64,000 nucleotides of DNA from Flavobacterium fluvii (GTDB taxonomy: Bacteria; Bacteroidota; Bacteroidia; Flavobacteriales; Flavobacteriaceae): assembly GCF_900129545.1 (NCBI RefSeq), contig NZ_FQWB01000002.1, forward strand, positions 1 through 64,000. Reading direction: 5' to 3'. How positions within the stretch are numbered: position 1 is the first letter of the stretch; each line of letters opens with the position of its first letter. The notes under the pieces were generated by a model. The model had not been told where the DNA came from, ran no database searches, and worked only from the letters and a program-made list of their open reading frames with translations. Made by a program: the position numbers and the translations under genes. Shown in pieces: positions 18,601 to 28,637 of the stretch.

Positions 18601-19222
18601 ATTTGGTGGAGACGGTTGGGCTTACGACATCGGATACGGTGGAGTGGACCACGTTTTGTCTACAGGAGAAGACATCAATATTTTAGTAATGGACACCGAG
18701 GTGTATTCAAACACTGGTGGACAGGCTTCGAAATCGACTCCTCTGGGAGCAAGTGCCAAGTTTACCATTGGTGGCAAGAAAACCAGCAAAAAAAGCATGG
18801 CGCTTCAAGCGATTTCTTATGGTAATGTTTATGTTGCCCAAATTGCCATGGGAGCCAAGGATTTACAATCCTTGAGAGCCATTCAAGAAGCGGCTGCTTA
18901 TCCTGGACCATCCTTGATTATTGCTTATTCTCATTGCGGCGAACACGGTTACGAATTGAAACATGCCATTTCGCAACAAGAAAAAGCCATCGATTCCGGC
19001 TATTGGCCACTCTTCAGATTTGATCCTTCACAACCAAAAGGCAAGAAATTCAAACTGGATTCCAAAGAGCCAAGCATTCCTTTGAGCGACTTTATGTACA
19101 ACGAAGCCCGTTTCAACAGGGTTGTCAAAGAAAATCCTGAATTGGGAGCCACTTTGTTGAATCAAGCCCAGGAAGAAGTGCATACCAAATGGGAAAGATT
19201 GGAATTGTATAGAGACATGTAA
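15686..19222 (+). CDS. nifJ: Pyruvate:ferredoxin (flavodoxin) oxidoreductase
   Basis: A single-chain PFOR of 1178 residues, the normal family length. It decarboxylates pyruvate with CoA to acetyl-CoA, reducing ferredoxin. Domains in order: the N-terminal pyrimidine-binding domain with AIYPITPSSPMGE, domain II, the gamma-type domain, a ferredoxin domain with CTQCNKCIAICP (about residue 692) and CTGCDLCVAVCP (about 750), and the ThDP domain with CSGCGETPYIKL (about 822) and GGDGWAYDIGYGG (about 973). The frame opens at a GTG (15668), but ATG at 15686 (MNTKKIPKLICDG) fits homologues better. A second PFOR-type activity in one locus, next to KorAB, is notable in a presumed aerobe. Confidence 0.95.
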   Translation: MNTKKIPKLICDGNEAVAIIAHKTNEVCAIYPITPSSPMGEHAELYSSKGKKNIWNNVPRIVELQSEGGAAGTVHGSLQAGALTSTFTASQGLLLMIPNMYKIAGELLPCVIHVAARTIATHALSIFGDHSDVMACRQTGFSMLFGGSVQEAHDFALISQVATLKTRVPFLNIFDGFRTSHEISKIDGIPDEIIRAMIPEDKVMEHRKRSLDSDNPVLRGTTQNPDVFFQAREACNTFYDRVPGVVQETMDEFYEHTGRRYNLFDYIGHPEAERVIIIMGSAEGPVKEALDVMVAEGEKVGVILVRLFNPFSIAAFVEKLPKTVQKIAVLDRTKEPGSVGDPLYLEVVAALVESGIELPVIVAGRYGLSSKEFTPAMVKGIYDELLNKKPKNHFTIGINDDVTFKSLYYDNTFDTKATTINCMFYGLGSDGTVGANKNSIKIIGETTDNYVQGYFVYDSKKAGAQTISHLRFGPDPINSNYLVDKADFIASHKFNFVEKFNMTADLKHGGTFLLNSPYSKDEIWERLPIQIQQGIIEKEAKFYVIDATKVAFEASLGKRANTILQTCFFAISGILPKDEAIQKIKDAIVKSYSHKGEKVVKMNFNAVDKALENLFQVDYPKVASSEKQLASAMRGAPDGFVTEVLEKILAGFGDELPVSAFAVDGTFPTGTSQFEKSGIADFIPVWDDEKLCTQCNKCIAICPHAAIRSKVISNEDIASFPTSLKSEPAIGRPFSKENESYVLQVSPEDCTGCDLCVAVCPAVSKEKEDFKAINMHRKIEVDVEENVNWEHFVKLPYYDRTALQISNVKGAQFLEPLFEFSGACSGCGETPYIKLITQLYGDSMMIANATGCSSIYGGNLPTTPYKKNEFGRGPAWANSLFEDNAEFGLGMKLGLTKKQEIAVDLLKTLEPIIGSELVEAIINNTEENEILKKEKFAQIEALQKILDEHQGNEDAKKLSQLTEYLRKKAVWIFGGDGWAYDIGYGGVDHVLSTGEDINILVMDTEVYSNTGGQASKSTPLGASAKFTIGGKKTSKKSMALQAISYGNVYVAQIAMGAKDLQSLRAIQEAAAYPGPSLIIAYSHCGEHGYELKHAISQQEKAIDSGYWPLFRFDPSQPKGKKFKLDSKEPSIPLSDFMYNEARFNRVVKENPELGATLLNQAQEEVHTKWERLELYRDM

Positions 19223-19255
19223 TTTGAAACTGCATTTGAATTAGTCAGTTGAAAG

Positions 19256-19292
19256 ACCTATTCGGGATTTAAAATCTTGGGTAGGTTTTTTT
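19256..19292 (+). terminator. Terminator after nifJ
   Basis: ACCTATTC (19256-19263) pairs with GGGTAGGT (19279-19286) using two G-U pairs, followed by a seven-T run. Confidence 0.7.
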
Positions 19293-19321
19293 GTTTATCA
19301 TTTACAATCAAAAAGATATAG

Positions 19322-21079
<1,758 letters not shown>

Positions 21080-21174
21080 TTTAAGTAACAATTTTTAGCA
21101 AAATTGGACTAACGATAATTAATATAAAGTAACACATCAAAAACCCATTTTGGGGAGAGGATAAAAAAATTAAA

Positions 21175-23082
21175 ATGGAAGAAAAAAAATTAGACCTCAA
21201 TTCGATTATAGGTTTCGTGTTGATTTTTGGAATCTTGATTTGGATAATGTGGCAAAATCAACCTTCGGAAGCAACAATTGCTGCTGAAAAAGCCAAAAAA
21301 GAGCAACTTGCCAAAGCAGAAAATGCCAATAAAGTTGTTGCCAATAAAGCTGTTGCAGCTCCTGTGGCCATTGTGGCTGGCGATTCAACCCAATTGGTTC
21401 AATTGCAAAAAACTTTGGGAGGATTTGCTTATTCCGCGACTCTTCCATCTGCAAAAAATGATTTTACGACCATCGAAAACGAAGTGGTAAAGTTGAAAAT
21501 CGCCAATAAAGGAGGTTATATTGTGGAAGCTGCCTTGAAAAACTTCGAAAAATTCAAGAAAGGTTCAGGAGAATTGGTGGAATTGATAAAAGACAACAAT
21601 GCCGATTTGAACATTCAGTTGCAAACAACGGATAATCGTACTTTAGATACCAAAAACCTGTATTTCGAGCCAACTTTAACCAAAGTGGGAGCAGACCAAG
21701 TGCTGTCAATGAAATTGAAGGCGGGTGCCAATGAATATTTGGAATACAAATATATCCTGAAACCAAACGAATACATGGTTGGTTTTGACCTTCGTTCACA
21801 AGGTTTGAACAAAGTTTTGAATACTGCCAAACCATTGGACTTGGAATGGAATTTGAAATCATTCAGAAACGAGAAAAGTGTTTCTTATGAAAATCGTTAC
21901 GCCGAAGTTCATTTTGAATATGAAGAAGGAAAAACGGATTATGTGGGTCAAGGACAAGACAAGGAAGAAACACCGGTGAAACTGAGTTATATTGCTTTCA
22001 AACAACACTTTTTTACTTCTGTTTTATTGACGGACAAGCCTTTTGAAACCTCAAAATTACAATCGAATAATTTGGTTGTTGACGAAACTAAAGATACCAT
22101 TTTTACCAAACAATTTAAAGCAACTGTTCCTTTGGCTTTCAATAATGGTGAAATAGATTATAAAATGAGCTGGTATTTTGGACCGTCAGATTATAAAATA
22201 TTAAAATCATACGACAAAAATCTGGAAAAGGTAATACCGTTGGGTTGGGGAATTTTCGGATGGATCAATAAATTTATTTTCATTCCATTGTTCGGGTTTT
22301 TAAGTACCACCATGGGATTAACATTGGGAATTGCAATCATTATTTTCACGATTTTGATTAAGATTGCAATGTCGCCCATCACTTACAAATCATTTTTGTC
22401 GCAAGCCAAGATGAAAGTATTGCGTCCGGAAATTACCGAGTTGGGAGAAAAATTCAAAAAAGACCCAATGAAGAAACAACAGGAAACAATGAAGTTGTAC
22501 AACAAAGCGGGAGTGAATCCGATGGCAGGTTGTATTCCTGCCTTGATCCAGATTCCGTTCATGTATGCTTCGTTCCAATTTTTTCCATCGGCTTTCGAGT
22601 TGAGACAAAAAAGTTTCCTTTGGGCAGACGATTTGTCTTCTTTTGACCAGGTTGCAAAATTGCCTTTCCATATTCCGTTATACGGAAGTCATGTTAGTTT
22701 GTTTCCAATTTTGGCAGCCATTGCGATTTTCTTCTATATGAAAATGACTTCTGGTGACCAACAAATGGCGGCTCCACAACAAGAAGGAATGCCGGATATG
22801 GCCAAGATGATGAAAATGATGATTTACATTTCGCCAGTAATGATGTTGATTTTCTTCAATAGTTATGGTGCTGGATTGAGTTTGTACAACCTTATTTCAA
22901 ACGTGATTACCATTGGAATTATGTACGTGATTAAAAACTACATCGTTGATCCTGACAAGATTCACGCCCAAATCCAGGAGAACAAATTGAAAGAGCCTAA
23001 AAAACAAGGCAAGTTTCAACAAAAACTCCAACAGGTGATGGAACAAGCCGAAGCCGAAAAAGCTAAAAATAAAAAGAAATAG
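21175..23082 (+). CDS. yidC: Membrane protein insertase YidC
   Basis: A 635-residue inner-membrane insertase of the Gram-negative type. An N-terminal helix (residues about 10-26, IIGFVLIFGILIWIMW) is followed by a large periplasmic beta domain. Then come the conserved hydrophobic core with YKSFLSQAKMKVLRPEI (cytoplasmic hairpin) and further helices up to about residue 590. A lysine-rich C-terminal tail ends in KNKKK, as is usual for ribosome contact. The pyrG-yidC pairing is common in Flavobacteria. Confidence 0.95.
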   Translation: MEEKKLDLNSIIGFVLIFGILIWIMWQNQPSEATIAAEKAKKEQLAKAENANKVVANKAVAAPVAIVAGDSTQLVQLQKTLGGFAYSATLPSAKNDFTTIENEVVKLKIANKGGYIVEAALKNFEKFKKGSGELVELIKDNNADLNIQLQTTDNRTLDTKNLYFEPTLTKVGADQVLSMKLKAGANEYLEYKYILKPNEYMVGFDLRSQGLNKVLNTAKPLDLEWNLKSFRNEKSVSYENRYAEVHFEYEEGKTDYVGQGQDKEETPVKLSYIAFKQHFFTSVLLTDKPFETSKLQSNNLVVDETKDTIFTKQFKATVPLAFNNGEIDYKMSWYFGPSDYKILKSYDKNLEKVIPLGWGIFGWINKFIFIPLFGFLSTTMGLTLGIAIIIFTILIKIAMSPITYKSFLSQAKMKVLRPEITELGEKFKKDPMKKQQETMKLYNKAGVNPMAGCIPALIQIPFMYASFQFFPSAFELRQKSFLWADDLSSFDQVAKLPFHIPLYGSHVSLFPILAAIAIFFYMKMTSGDQQMAAPQQEGMPDMAKMMKMMIYISPVMMLIFFNSYGAGLSLYNLISNVITIGIMYVIKNYIVDPDKIHAQIQENKLKEPKKQGKFQQKLQQVMEQAEAEKAKNKKK

Positions 23083-23084
23083 TC

Positions 23085-23116
23085 AAAAAAAACTCCCAGA
23101 AATGGGAGTTTTTTTT
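23085..23116 (+). terminator. Terminator after yidC
   Basis: Perfect 14-bp stem (23085-23098 with 23103-23116) around a GAAA loop, with A and T tracts at its ends so it could work on both strands. Confidence 0.9.
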
Positions 23117-23161
23117 GTGCCAAAATTTTTTATTTAAAGGGAATCAAACACAACTCCACAA

Positions 23162-23602
23162 TTATTTTCTCTTAATCCATTCGTAATTTACAATGGCGAG
23201 ACCGTAAAAAACAGAATCGGCAGTAATTTTGCCAAGGATGATTCCAGTAACGTAATTCCCTGTCAAAACAGGCATCCAATACATGCAAAACGGTCGAATG
23301 AAGAAGAAATCCAAAATGGCGGGATAACCAAATTCCAGGATTAAATTTCGCAATAGAAGCAACACTTCTTTTAAAGGAGGGTTGTTGTCCAATGCTTTAT
23401 TGGTTGCCACCAATTTTTTGTAAGCTAGAAACACGATAACGCCATAAAAGGCAAAATATTCGGCAAAAGTGATTAAATAAGCAGTAGTTAATCCATCAAA
23501 AATCCGGCTAAATTGGGAACTCGCCAATGCAGCGCTAGTAGCGGCCAATTCGGCATATTTATACCGATCAAACCATTCCTTGAAATTAGATTTATTGAAC
23601 AT
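23162..23602 (-). CDS. Hypothetical integral membrane protein
   Basis: A 146-residue protein with about four hydrophobic segments (AYLITFAEYFAFYGVIVFLA, LILEFGYPAILDFFFI, MYWMPVLTGNYVTGIILG, SVFYGLAIV) and a charged N-terminus. I do not recognise the family. It stands alone between the yidC terminator and the nested palindrome, reading opposite to yidC. The N-terminal MFNKSNFKEWFDRYKYAE looks soluble and amphipathic. Confidence 0.75.
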   Translation of the reverse strand: MFNKSNFKEWFDRYKYAELAATSAALASSQFSRIFDGLTTAYLITFAEYFAFYGVIVFLAYKKLVATNKALDNNPPLKEVLLLLRNLILEFGYPAILDFFFIRPFCMYWMPVLTGNYVTGIILGKITADSVFYGLAIVNYEWIKRK

Positions 23603-23654
23603 TGGGAGTTTTGTTTTAGCAAATCAATACTTTAATAAAAAAATACCCCGTCAC

Positions 23655-23781
23655 TTCGAGTAATTTTGGATGGTAATGCGACAGCTTTACCATCTAAAAA
23701 TGTATCGAGAAGCTTATAATAGAAGGTTCTCGATACATTTTATTAAAAAAAGCTGACGCATTTTTTAATAAAACACTCGAA
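23655..23781. repeat. Nested palindromic element (large inverted repeat with hairpins inside its arms)
   Basis: The outer ends TTCGAGT (23655-23661) and ACTCGAA (23775-23781) are complementary. The centre is a perfect 15-bp stem (23697-23711 with 23727-23741). Each arm has its own hairpin: 23669-23676/23687-23694 (8 bp) and 23738-23750/23761-23773 (13 bp). The two small loops, TGCGACAGCT and AGCTGACGCA, are complementary at nine of ten positions. The DNA can therefore fold as one long hairpin or as a cloverleaf of three arms. No ORF here is credible. It lies between two minus-strand genes. Confidence 0.85.
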
Positions 23782-23826
23782 TAGACGATAAGTAAGTAGA
23801 GCGTATTTATACTAAAATGGTAGTAA

Positions 23827-24813
23827 TTACCACAATTGGTGTACTTCCGGCTTGATGTATTTTTCGTAAATGGCATTCATTGCCGCAATTTTTTCAGGGG
23901 TCAATTTCGGCAAATCATAAACCGATAAATTCGATTGAACGTGGGCGGCTTTTGAAGCTCCCGGAATAATACAACTTATTTCATTGAAAGCCAGGATCCA
24001 TTGCAAGGCAATTGGTGCCAAATTTGGAGCTTCTGGAAACAATTCTTTCAAAGCTGCTACAGCTTTTAAACCCAGTTCATAATTAATTCCCGAGAACGTT
24101 TCCCCTTTATCGAAGGCGGCTCCGTCTCGGTTGAAATTTCGGTGGTCTTGTGCTCCAAAAGTGGTTTTGGAATCGAATAATCCAGTCAAAAGTCCGCTGG
24201 CCAAAGGTACTCTTGCGATGATGCCGATGTCTTTTTTCTGGGCTTCCTTGAAAAACAATTCGGATGGTCGCTGACGGAACAGGTTGAAAATGATTTGAAC
24301 CGTAGTCACGTTTGGATATTCAATGGCTTTGAGTCCTTCTTCCACTTTTTCGACGCTGACACCCAAGTTTTGGATTTTTCCTTGTTCTTTCAAACGGTCA
24401 AACAATTCGAAGATTTCGGGACGGTAATACACTTCTGTTGGAGGGCAATGCAATTGAATTAAATCCAAGGTTTCGAGTCCGGTTCTTTTCAAACTGTCTT
24501 CCACGAATTTTTGTAAAACCTTTGGTTGATAACCCTCATTCACGTGCGGATTGATGTGGCGACCGCATTTTGTGGCTACATAAATACGTTCCGAACGAGA
24601 GCGAACCACTCTTCCAACGGCTGTTTCGCTTAATCCATTTTCGTAAACATCGGCAGTGTCGATGAAATTCACGCCACTATCGATGGCGGTATTGATTAAT
24701 TCGTCTGCGGTTTTGTCATTGAAAGGAGAACCCCATTTTCCGCCCACTTGCCAAGTTCCCAATGCTATTTCGGAGATGTTGAAATTGGTTTTGCCTAATT
24801 TTCTATAGTTCAT
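23827..24813 (-). CDS. Aldo/keto reductase
   Basis: A 328-residue NADPH-dependent oxidoreductase of the AKR superfamily with a TIM-barrel fold. It begins MNYRKLGKTNFNISEIALGT. The catalytic aspartate-tyrosine region is FIDTADVYENGLSE, the lysine is in VATKCGR, and the histidine is in LIQLHCPP. The C-terminal nucleotide-binding region includes IIPGASK. Substrate unknown. It appears to be a single-gene unit. Confidence 0.9.
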   Translation of the reverse strand: MNYRKLGKTNFNISEIALGTWQVGGKWGSPFNDKTADELINTAIDSGVNFIDTADVYENGLSETAVGRVVRSRSERIYVATKCGRHINPHVNEGYQPKVLQKFVEDSLKRTGLETLDLIQLHCPPTEVYYRPEIFELFDRLKEQGKIQNLGVSVEKVEEGLKAIEYPNVTTVQIIFNLFRQRPSELFFKEAQKKDIGIIARVPLASGLLTGLFDSKTTFGAQDHRNFNRDGAAFDKGETFSGINYELGLKAVAALKELFPEAPNLAPIALQWILAFNEISCIIPGASKAAHVQSNLSVYDLPKLTPEKIAAMNAIYEKYIKPEVHQLW

Positions 24814-24898
24814 TTTTTTTTATTATTTATTTGATAATTCGATGTTTTCGGTGAGTAGAATAATTTGCTGGATGGATTCTCTATTTTTAACAAAACAT

Positions 24899-25390
24899 TC
24901 ATTCTTCTTCATAGTTTCCAAAAGCTACAACACCCATTTTCTCTTTTTCATCTGAACTAGTAATAAATTTAAGTTTTGAGCCTGTTTTGCTCCACACATT
25001 CTTGCTTATTGTTTCTCCACCAAAATCCTGTTTAACAATTTTAGCCGTGTATCCCTTATTTTTAAGCTCCATTTCAATGAAAATAGCATTTGGGACACCA
25101 TCATAAATACAACTTACACCTTGTATCTTGTTCGCTTTTGTATAGTACACTTCTATACTTTCAATTTGAGAACTAAAAATATATACTTCTTTTATTTCTC
25201 CATCATTTAATTGTTCGACATCTTCTTTTTCGAATCCTTTCTCCTTCATAAAGGAATCAATGTTATCCTTTGTAGTCTTGAAATATATATCGTTGACAAG
25301 GGCTATTTTTTTATTCTCAAATTTTATTTGTCCAAAAACTATAGAGCCTTGCAATAAAAGTAACAGTAGTATTAATTTTTTCATGTTCAT
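24899..25390 (-). CDS. Hypothetical exported protein
   Basis: A 163-residue protein with a clear signal peptide (KKLILLLLLLQGSIVFGQ), probably cleaved after the FGQ region. The mature part is lysine- and glutamate-rich with no motif I recognise. Base composition is visibly more AT-rich than the neighbouring aldo/keto reductase and hydrolase genes, and about 165 bp upstream (25391-25555) is AT-rich and empty. It could be a late arrival or a fast-evolving gene. Confidence 0.7.
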   Translation of the reverse strand: MNMKKLILLLLLLQGSIVFGQIKFENKKIALVNDIYFKTTKDNIDSFMKEKGFEKEDVEQLNDGEIKEVYIFSSQIESIEVYYTKANKIQGVSCIYDGVPNAIFIEMELKNKGYTAKIVKQDFGGETISKNVWSKTGSKLKFITSSDEKEKMGVVAFGNYEEE

Positions 25391-25555
25391 TTTGTTTTTT
25401 AGTGAAATTTATATTGGTTGAAAATTTTTATTTAAGTTCATAATATTAAATAAGTAGTTGCTTTTAATTTTAGAAATTTATTAGTTGGGTAATATATAAA
25501 TTATTTTTTGTAATCATAAGTATCTTTAATGTAGAAATGAAATAGTAAGTCTTTT

Positions 25556-26200
25556 TTATTTAGATAATAGCAGTTTCGCTATCGCTTTTTCCACAAGCGG
25601 CGCCATGACTTCATATCCTGCTTTATTGGGATGCACTCCATCATCGGCATAAGCAGCTTTCAATCCTTTTCTTTCATCCACCATGGCTGCATAATAATCG
25701 AGATAGAGAATCTCATTCGCATAGGCATATTGTTGCAGCATTGTATTGAATGTCTCCATCTTTTCGGCGGGAAAAGAACCCGTTTTCCAAGGGAAATCAG
25801 ATGCAGGCAACAGCGAGCATAGAATCATTTTGATTTGGTTGGCTTTGGCGAGTTCCGCCATCGAAATAATGTTGTCCAGTATCATTTCCAATGTCGAAGG
25901 TCCCGTGTTTCCTGCAATGTCATTGGCGCCAGCCAACAAGACCACAATCGTGGGTTTTAAGGCAATCACGTCGGCCCTGAAGCGAATTAGCATTTGTGGC
26001 GTGGTTTGTCCGCTAATGCCTCGGTTAGTGTATGGTTTTCCGGCAAAAAAATCGGGACAAAGTGCAGACCAGAACTCGGTTATGGAATCCCCCATAAACA
26101 CGATTCTTTTTTGTCCAGAATCCAATACTTCAAGAGCCGCGTTCTCTTTTTGATATTTTTTTAAATAGGGCCAGTCCTGCATTTGTAATTTGTTTGCCAT
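25556..26200 (-). CDS. SGNH/GDSL-type esterase or hydrolase
   Basis: A 214-residue enzyme of the SGNH hydrolase fold. Block I is IVFMGDSITEFW (serine nucleophile), block II is NRGISGQTT (glycine), block III is LLAGANDI (asparagine) and block V is DGVHPNKAGY (Asp-His pair). All catalytic blocks are intact. No signal peptide is visible, so it appears cytoplasmic; TAP-like or carbohydrate esterases are both possible. Confidence 0.88.
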   Translation of the reverse strand: MANKLQMQDWPYLKKYQKENAALEVLDSGQKRIVFMGDSITEFWSALCPDFFAGKPYTNRGISGQTTPQMLIRFRADVIALKPTIVVLLAGANDIAGNTGPSTLEMILDNIISMAELAKANQIKMILCSLLPASDFPWKTGSFPAEKMETFNTMLQQYAYANEILYLDYYAAMVDERKGLKAAYADDGVHPNKAGYEVMAPLVEKAIAKLLLSK

Positions 26201-26366
26201 ATCATTAAAGGACTTTGTATTTTAGAAACTGCCAATGGACAGTGAACAAAAATAAGGATTTCGTCCAGTATTACCTATTAATTGTGATGCTGAAAAGCAT
26301 TGGTTGAAGCCAATTAAAAATTTAGTTAAAAAATGAAATGGGATAAAATATTGACTTTTAAATCGT

Positions 26367-26374
26367 TAAATTTG
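26367..26374 (+). promoter_or_regulatory. Candidate -7 box upstream of the OsmC gene
   Basis: TAAATTTG matches TAnnTTTG and lies 25 bp before the ATG. A TTGA at 26351 is too close to be a normally spaced -33 element. Confidence 0.4.
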
Positions 26375-26398
26375 GGTGAACATTAAAATTTTAGATAC

Positions 26399-26809
26399 AT
26401 GAAAAGAAATGCTACCGCAGTTTGGAAAGGTTCGCTTAAAGAAGGAGCCGGCCACTTGACTACCCAAAGTGGAATATTGCAAAACACGCAATATTCATTC
26501 AAATCCCGTTTTGAAGAGGGAATTGGTACTAATCCGGAAGAATTGGTTGCTGCGGCACATTCTGGATGTTTCACCATGCAACTTTCAGCCTACATCACCG
26601 AGGGCGGTTTCGAGATTGAAAGTATCGAAACTAAATGCGATATTAACCTGCTCGAAGGAAGAATCGTAAGTTCACACCTAACCGTAAGTGCCAAAATTAA
26701 AGGGATTTCCAACGAAACTTTTCAAGAATTGGTCAGTAAAGCAGAGGAAAATTGCCCTATATCAAAATTATTTGACACGGAAATTTCTACCGAAGCCAGT
26801 TTGGCTTAA
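26399..26809 (+). CDS. OsmC family peroxide-detoxifying protein
   Basis: A 136-residue OsmC/Ohr-fold protein. The two redox cysteines that reduce organic hydroperoxides are C57 in AAAHSGCFTM and C119 in AEENCPIS. The motif GTNPEELVAAAHSGC is diagnostic. It is closer to OsmC than to Ohr by its N-terminal KRNATAVWKGSLKEG. Monocistronic, ended by a strong hairpin at 26829. Confidence 0.9.
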   Translation: MKRNATAVWKGSLKEGAGHLTTQSGILQNTQYSFKSRFEEGIGTNPEELVAAAHSGCFTMQLSAYITEGGFEIESIETKCDINLLEGRIVSSHLTVSAKIKGISNETFQELVSKAEENCPISKLFDTEISTEASLA

Positions 26810-26828
26810 ATTTGATTTATTTTCAATA

Positions 26829-26863
26829 AAAAAGGCTCGATTGGTATGCAATCGAGCCTTTTT
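26829..26863. terminator. Bidirectional terminator between osmC and cysM
   Basis: Perfect 15-bp stem (26829-26843 with 26849-26863) and a 5-nt loop, with A- and T-tracts. It lies between convergent genes. The following 26890-26945 stretch resembles common Flavobacterium intergenic filler (AATCTGTGTAAATCC-type) and holds no gene. Confidence 0.9.
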
Positions 26864-26956
26864 ATGTTTTGAATCGAGGGGTTATGCCCTTTTTAATAAA
26901 AAATCTGTGTAAATCCGTTGTGTCCGCTTTATCCGCGTCCCATTGAAGTTCCGGTA

Positions 26957-27844
26957 TTAATCAAACAAATCCGAAGATAAATAGCGATCGCCTCGGTCGC
27001 AAATAATGGCGACAATCACTCCAGATTCAATTTGTTCGGCCAGTTTTACCGCAACGGCAACTGAACCGCCACTGCTCATTCCTGCAAAAACGCCTTCTTC
27101 TTTGGCCAATCGTTTGGTCATTTCGCGCGCTTCTTTTTCGGAAACTTCCATAATGACATCTACTTTTGAAGCATCAAATATTTTGGGTAAGTATTCTTGT
27201 GGCCATTTACGGATTCCCGGAATTTGGGAGCCGTCACTGGGTTGCGCCCCAATAATCTGGATGGCTGGATTTTTTTCTTTCAAGTAAGTGGAAGTTCCAA
27301 TGATGGTGCCCGTGGTTCCCATTGCCGAAACAAAATGGGTAACGGTTCCTTCGGTATCATTCCAGATTTCAGGGCCCGTGGTTTTGTAATGTGCTTTCCA
27401 GTTGTCGTCGTTGGCAAACTGGTTCAGCATGACATAACCGCCTTCGGCCACTTTTTTGTCGGCATAATCCCTGGAACCAATAATTCCCTCACTTGCCGGT
27501 GTTAAAATAACGGTTGCTCCATAAGCCAGCATCGTTTGGGTGCGTTCTTTGGTTGAATCTTCCGGAAGCACGAGTTCGATTTCCACATTGAACAATTGGG
27601 CAATCATTGCCAATGCAATTCCGGTATTTCCGCTGGTGGCTTCAATAAGTTTGTCTCCTTTTTTGATGTCCCCTCTTTCGATTGCCGAGGCAATCATGTT
27701 GTAGGCGGCACGGTCTTTTACGCTTCCTCCGGGATTGTCTCCCTCCAGTTTCAGTAAAAGTTTGACGTTTTTGTTTTTGACCAAATTGACGGTTTCCACC
27801 AAAGGCGTATTGCCAATCAAATCCAATAATTTTTTAAATTGCAT
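26957..27844 (-). CDS. cysM: Cysteine synthase (O-acetylserine sulfhydrylase)
   Basis: A 295-residue PLP enzyme that makes cysteine from O-acetylserine and sulfide or thiosulfate. The PLP lysine is K43 in NPGGSVKDRAAYNM. The substrate loop is EATSGNTGIAL and the phosphate-binding loop SAMGTTGTIIG. Length and motifs are closer to the CysM (B) isozyme than CysK. It begins 1 bp after cysE, forming a two-gene cysE-cysM operon. Confidence 0.92.
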   Translation of the reverse strand: MQFKKLLDLIGNTPLVETVNLVKNKNVKLLLKLEGDNPGGSVKDRAAYNMIASAIERGDIKKGDKLIEATSGNTGIALAMIAQLFNVEIELVLPEDSTKERTQTMLAYGATVILTPASEGIIGSRDYADKKVAEGGYVMLNQFANDDNWKAHYKTTGPEIWNDTEGTVTHFVSAMGTTGTIIGTSTYLKEKNPAIQIIGAQPSDGSQIPGIRKWPQEYLPKIFDASKVDVIMEVSEKEAREMTKRLAKEEGVFAGMSSGGSVAVAVKLAEQIESGVIVAIICDRGDRYLSSDLFD

Positions 27845-27845
27845 G

Positions 27846-28637
27846 TTATTTTAACTCTTTAATTTTTACTTCTGTGATGGTGGTATTGGTCACGATGGAT
27901 TTTGCCGGAATGGATTTTGTAATCCAGGTATTTCCGCCAATAATGCTGTCTTTTCCGATGGTGGTTTCTCCGCCCAAAATAGTGGCATTGGCATAAATGC
28001 AAACATTTTTCTCAACCGTTGGATGTCTTTTGGAGTTTTTCATATCTTTGCTAACGCTCAATGCGCCCAAAGTTACCCCTTGGTACAATTTTACATGTTT
28101 CTCGATTACGGATGTTTCTCCAATAACAATTCCGGTGGCGTGGTCTATAAAAAATGGTGACGCAATCGTCGCACCGGCGTGAATGTCGGTTCCCGTGATT
28201 TTATGGGCGTATTCACTCATTAATCGGGAGAAAAGCAGCATATCCAACAAGTACAATTCATGACTCAGTCTGTAAATGGCAATGGCGTAAAATCCGGGAT
28301 AACCCAAATATACTTCTTCAATACTGTTGGAAGCGGGATCGTTTTCTAAAATATAGGCAGCATCCTGATTCAAATTTTCAAGGACAGAAGGCAGTCTTTC
28401 CAGAAATTGTTCCCAAATGCCCTCGCATATTCCTTCGGGTTTTTTGCAGGCAATTTTTGCAATTTCCTTGAATGATTTTTCAAGTTCATCGATGCTTTGA
28501 TCTAAAGGCGCATTGGCGTCAAATAGGGTATAGAAGAGCTTCTCGGTGAAGTATTCCACCTTGGTTTTGATGCCGTAATTGATAACAAAATGGCTCTTTA
28601 ACGCTGCAATATTTTTTATGATAAGTTCTTTTGTCAC
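27846..28637 (-). CDS. cysE: Serine O-acetyltransferase
   Basis: A 263-residue enzyme that acetylates serine for cysteine synthesis. An N-terminal helical domain is followed by a left-handed beta-helix of hexapeptide repeats (from ITGTDIHAGATI to TIGKDSIIGGNT). The catalytic Asp-His environment is in FFIDHATGIVIGE. The immediate downstream partner cysM uses its product. Confidence 0.92.
   Translation of the reverse strand: MTKELIIKNIAALKSHFVINYGIKTKVEYFTEKLFYTLFDANAPLDQSIDELEKSFKEIAKIACKKPEGICEGIWEQFLERLPSVLENLNQDAAYILENDPASNSIEEVYLGYPGFYAIAIYRLSHELYLLDMLLFSRLMSEYAHKITGTDIHAGATIASPFFIDHATGIVIGETSVIEKHVKLYQGVTLGALSVSKDMKNSKRHPTVEKNVCIYANATILGGETTIGKDSIIGGNTWITKSIPAKSIVTNTTITEVKIKELK

Noticed and set aside
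23694..23876. Minus-strand frame of 60 codons over the nested palindrome
   Set aside because: It overlaps the inverted repeats and the 3' end of the aldo/keto reductase gene; composition is dictated by the palindrome.
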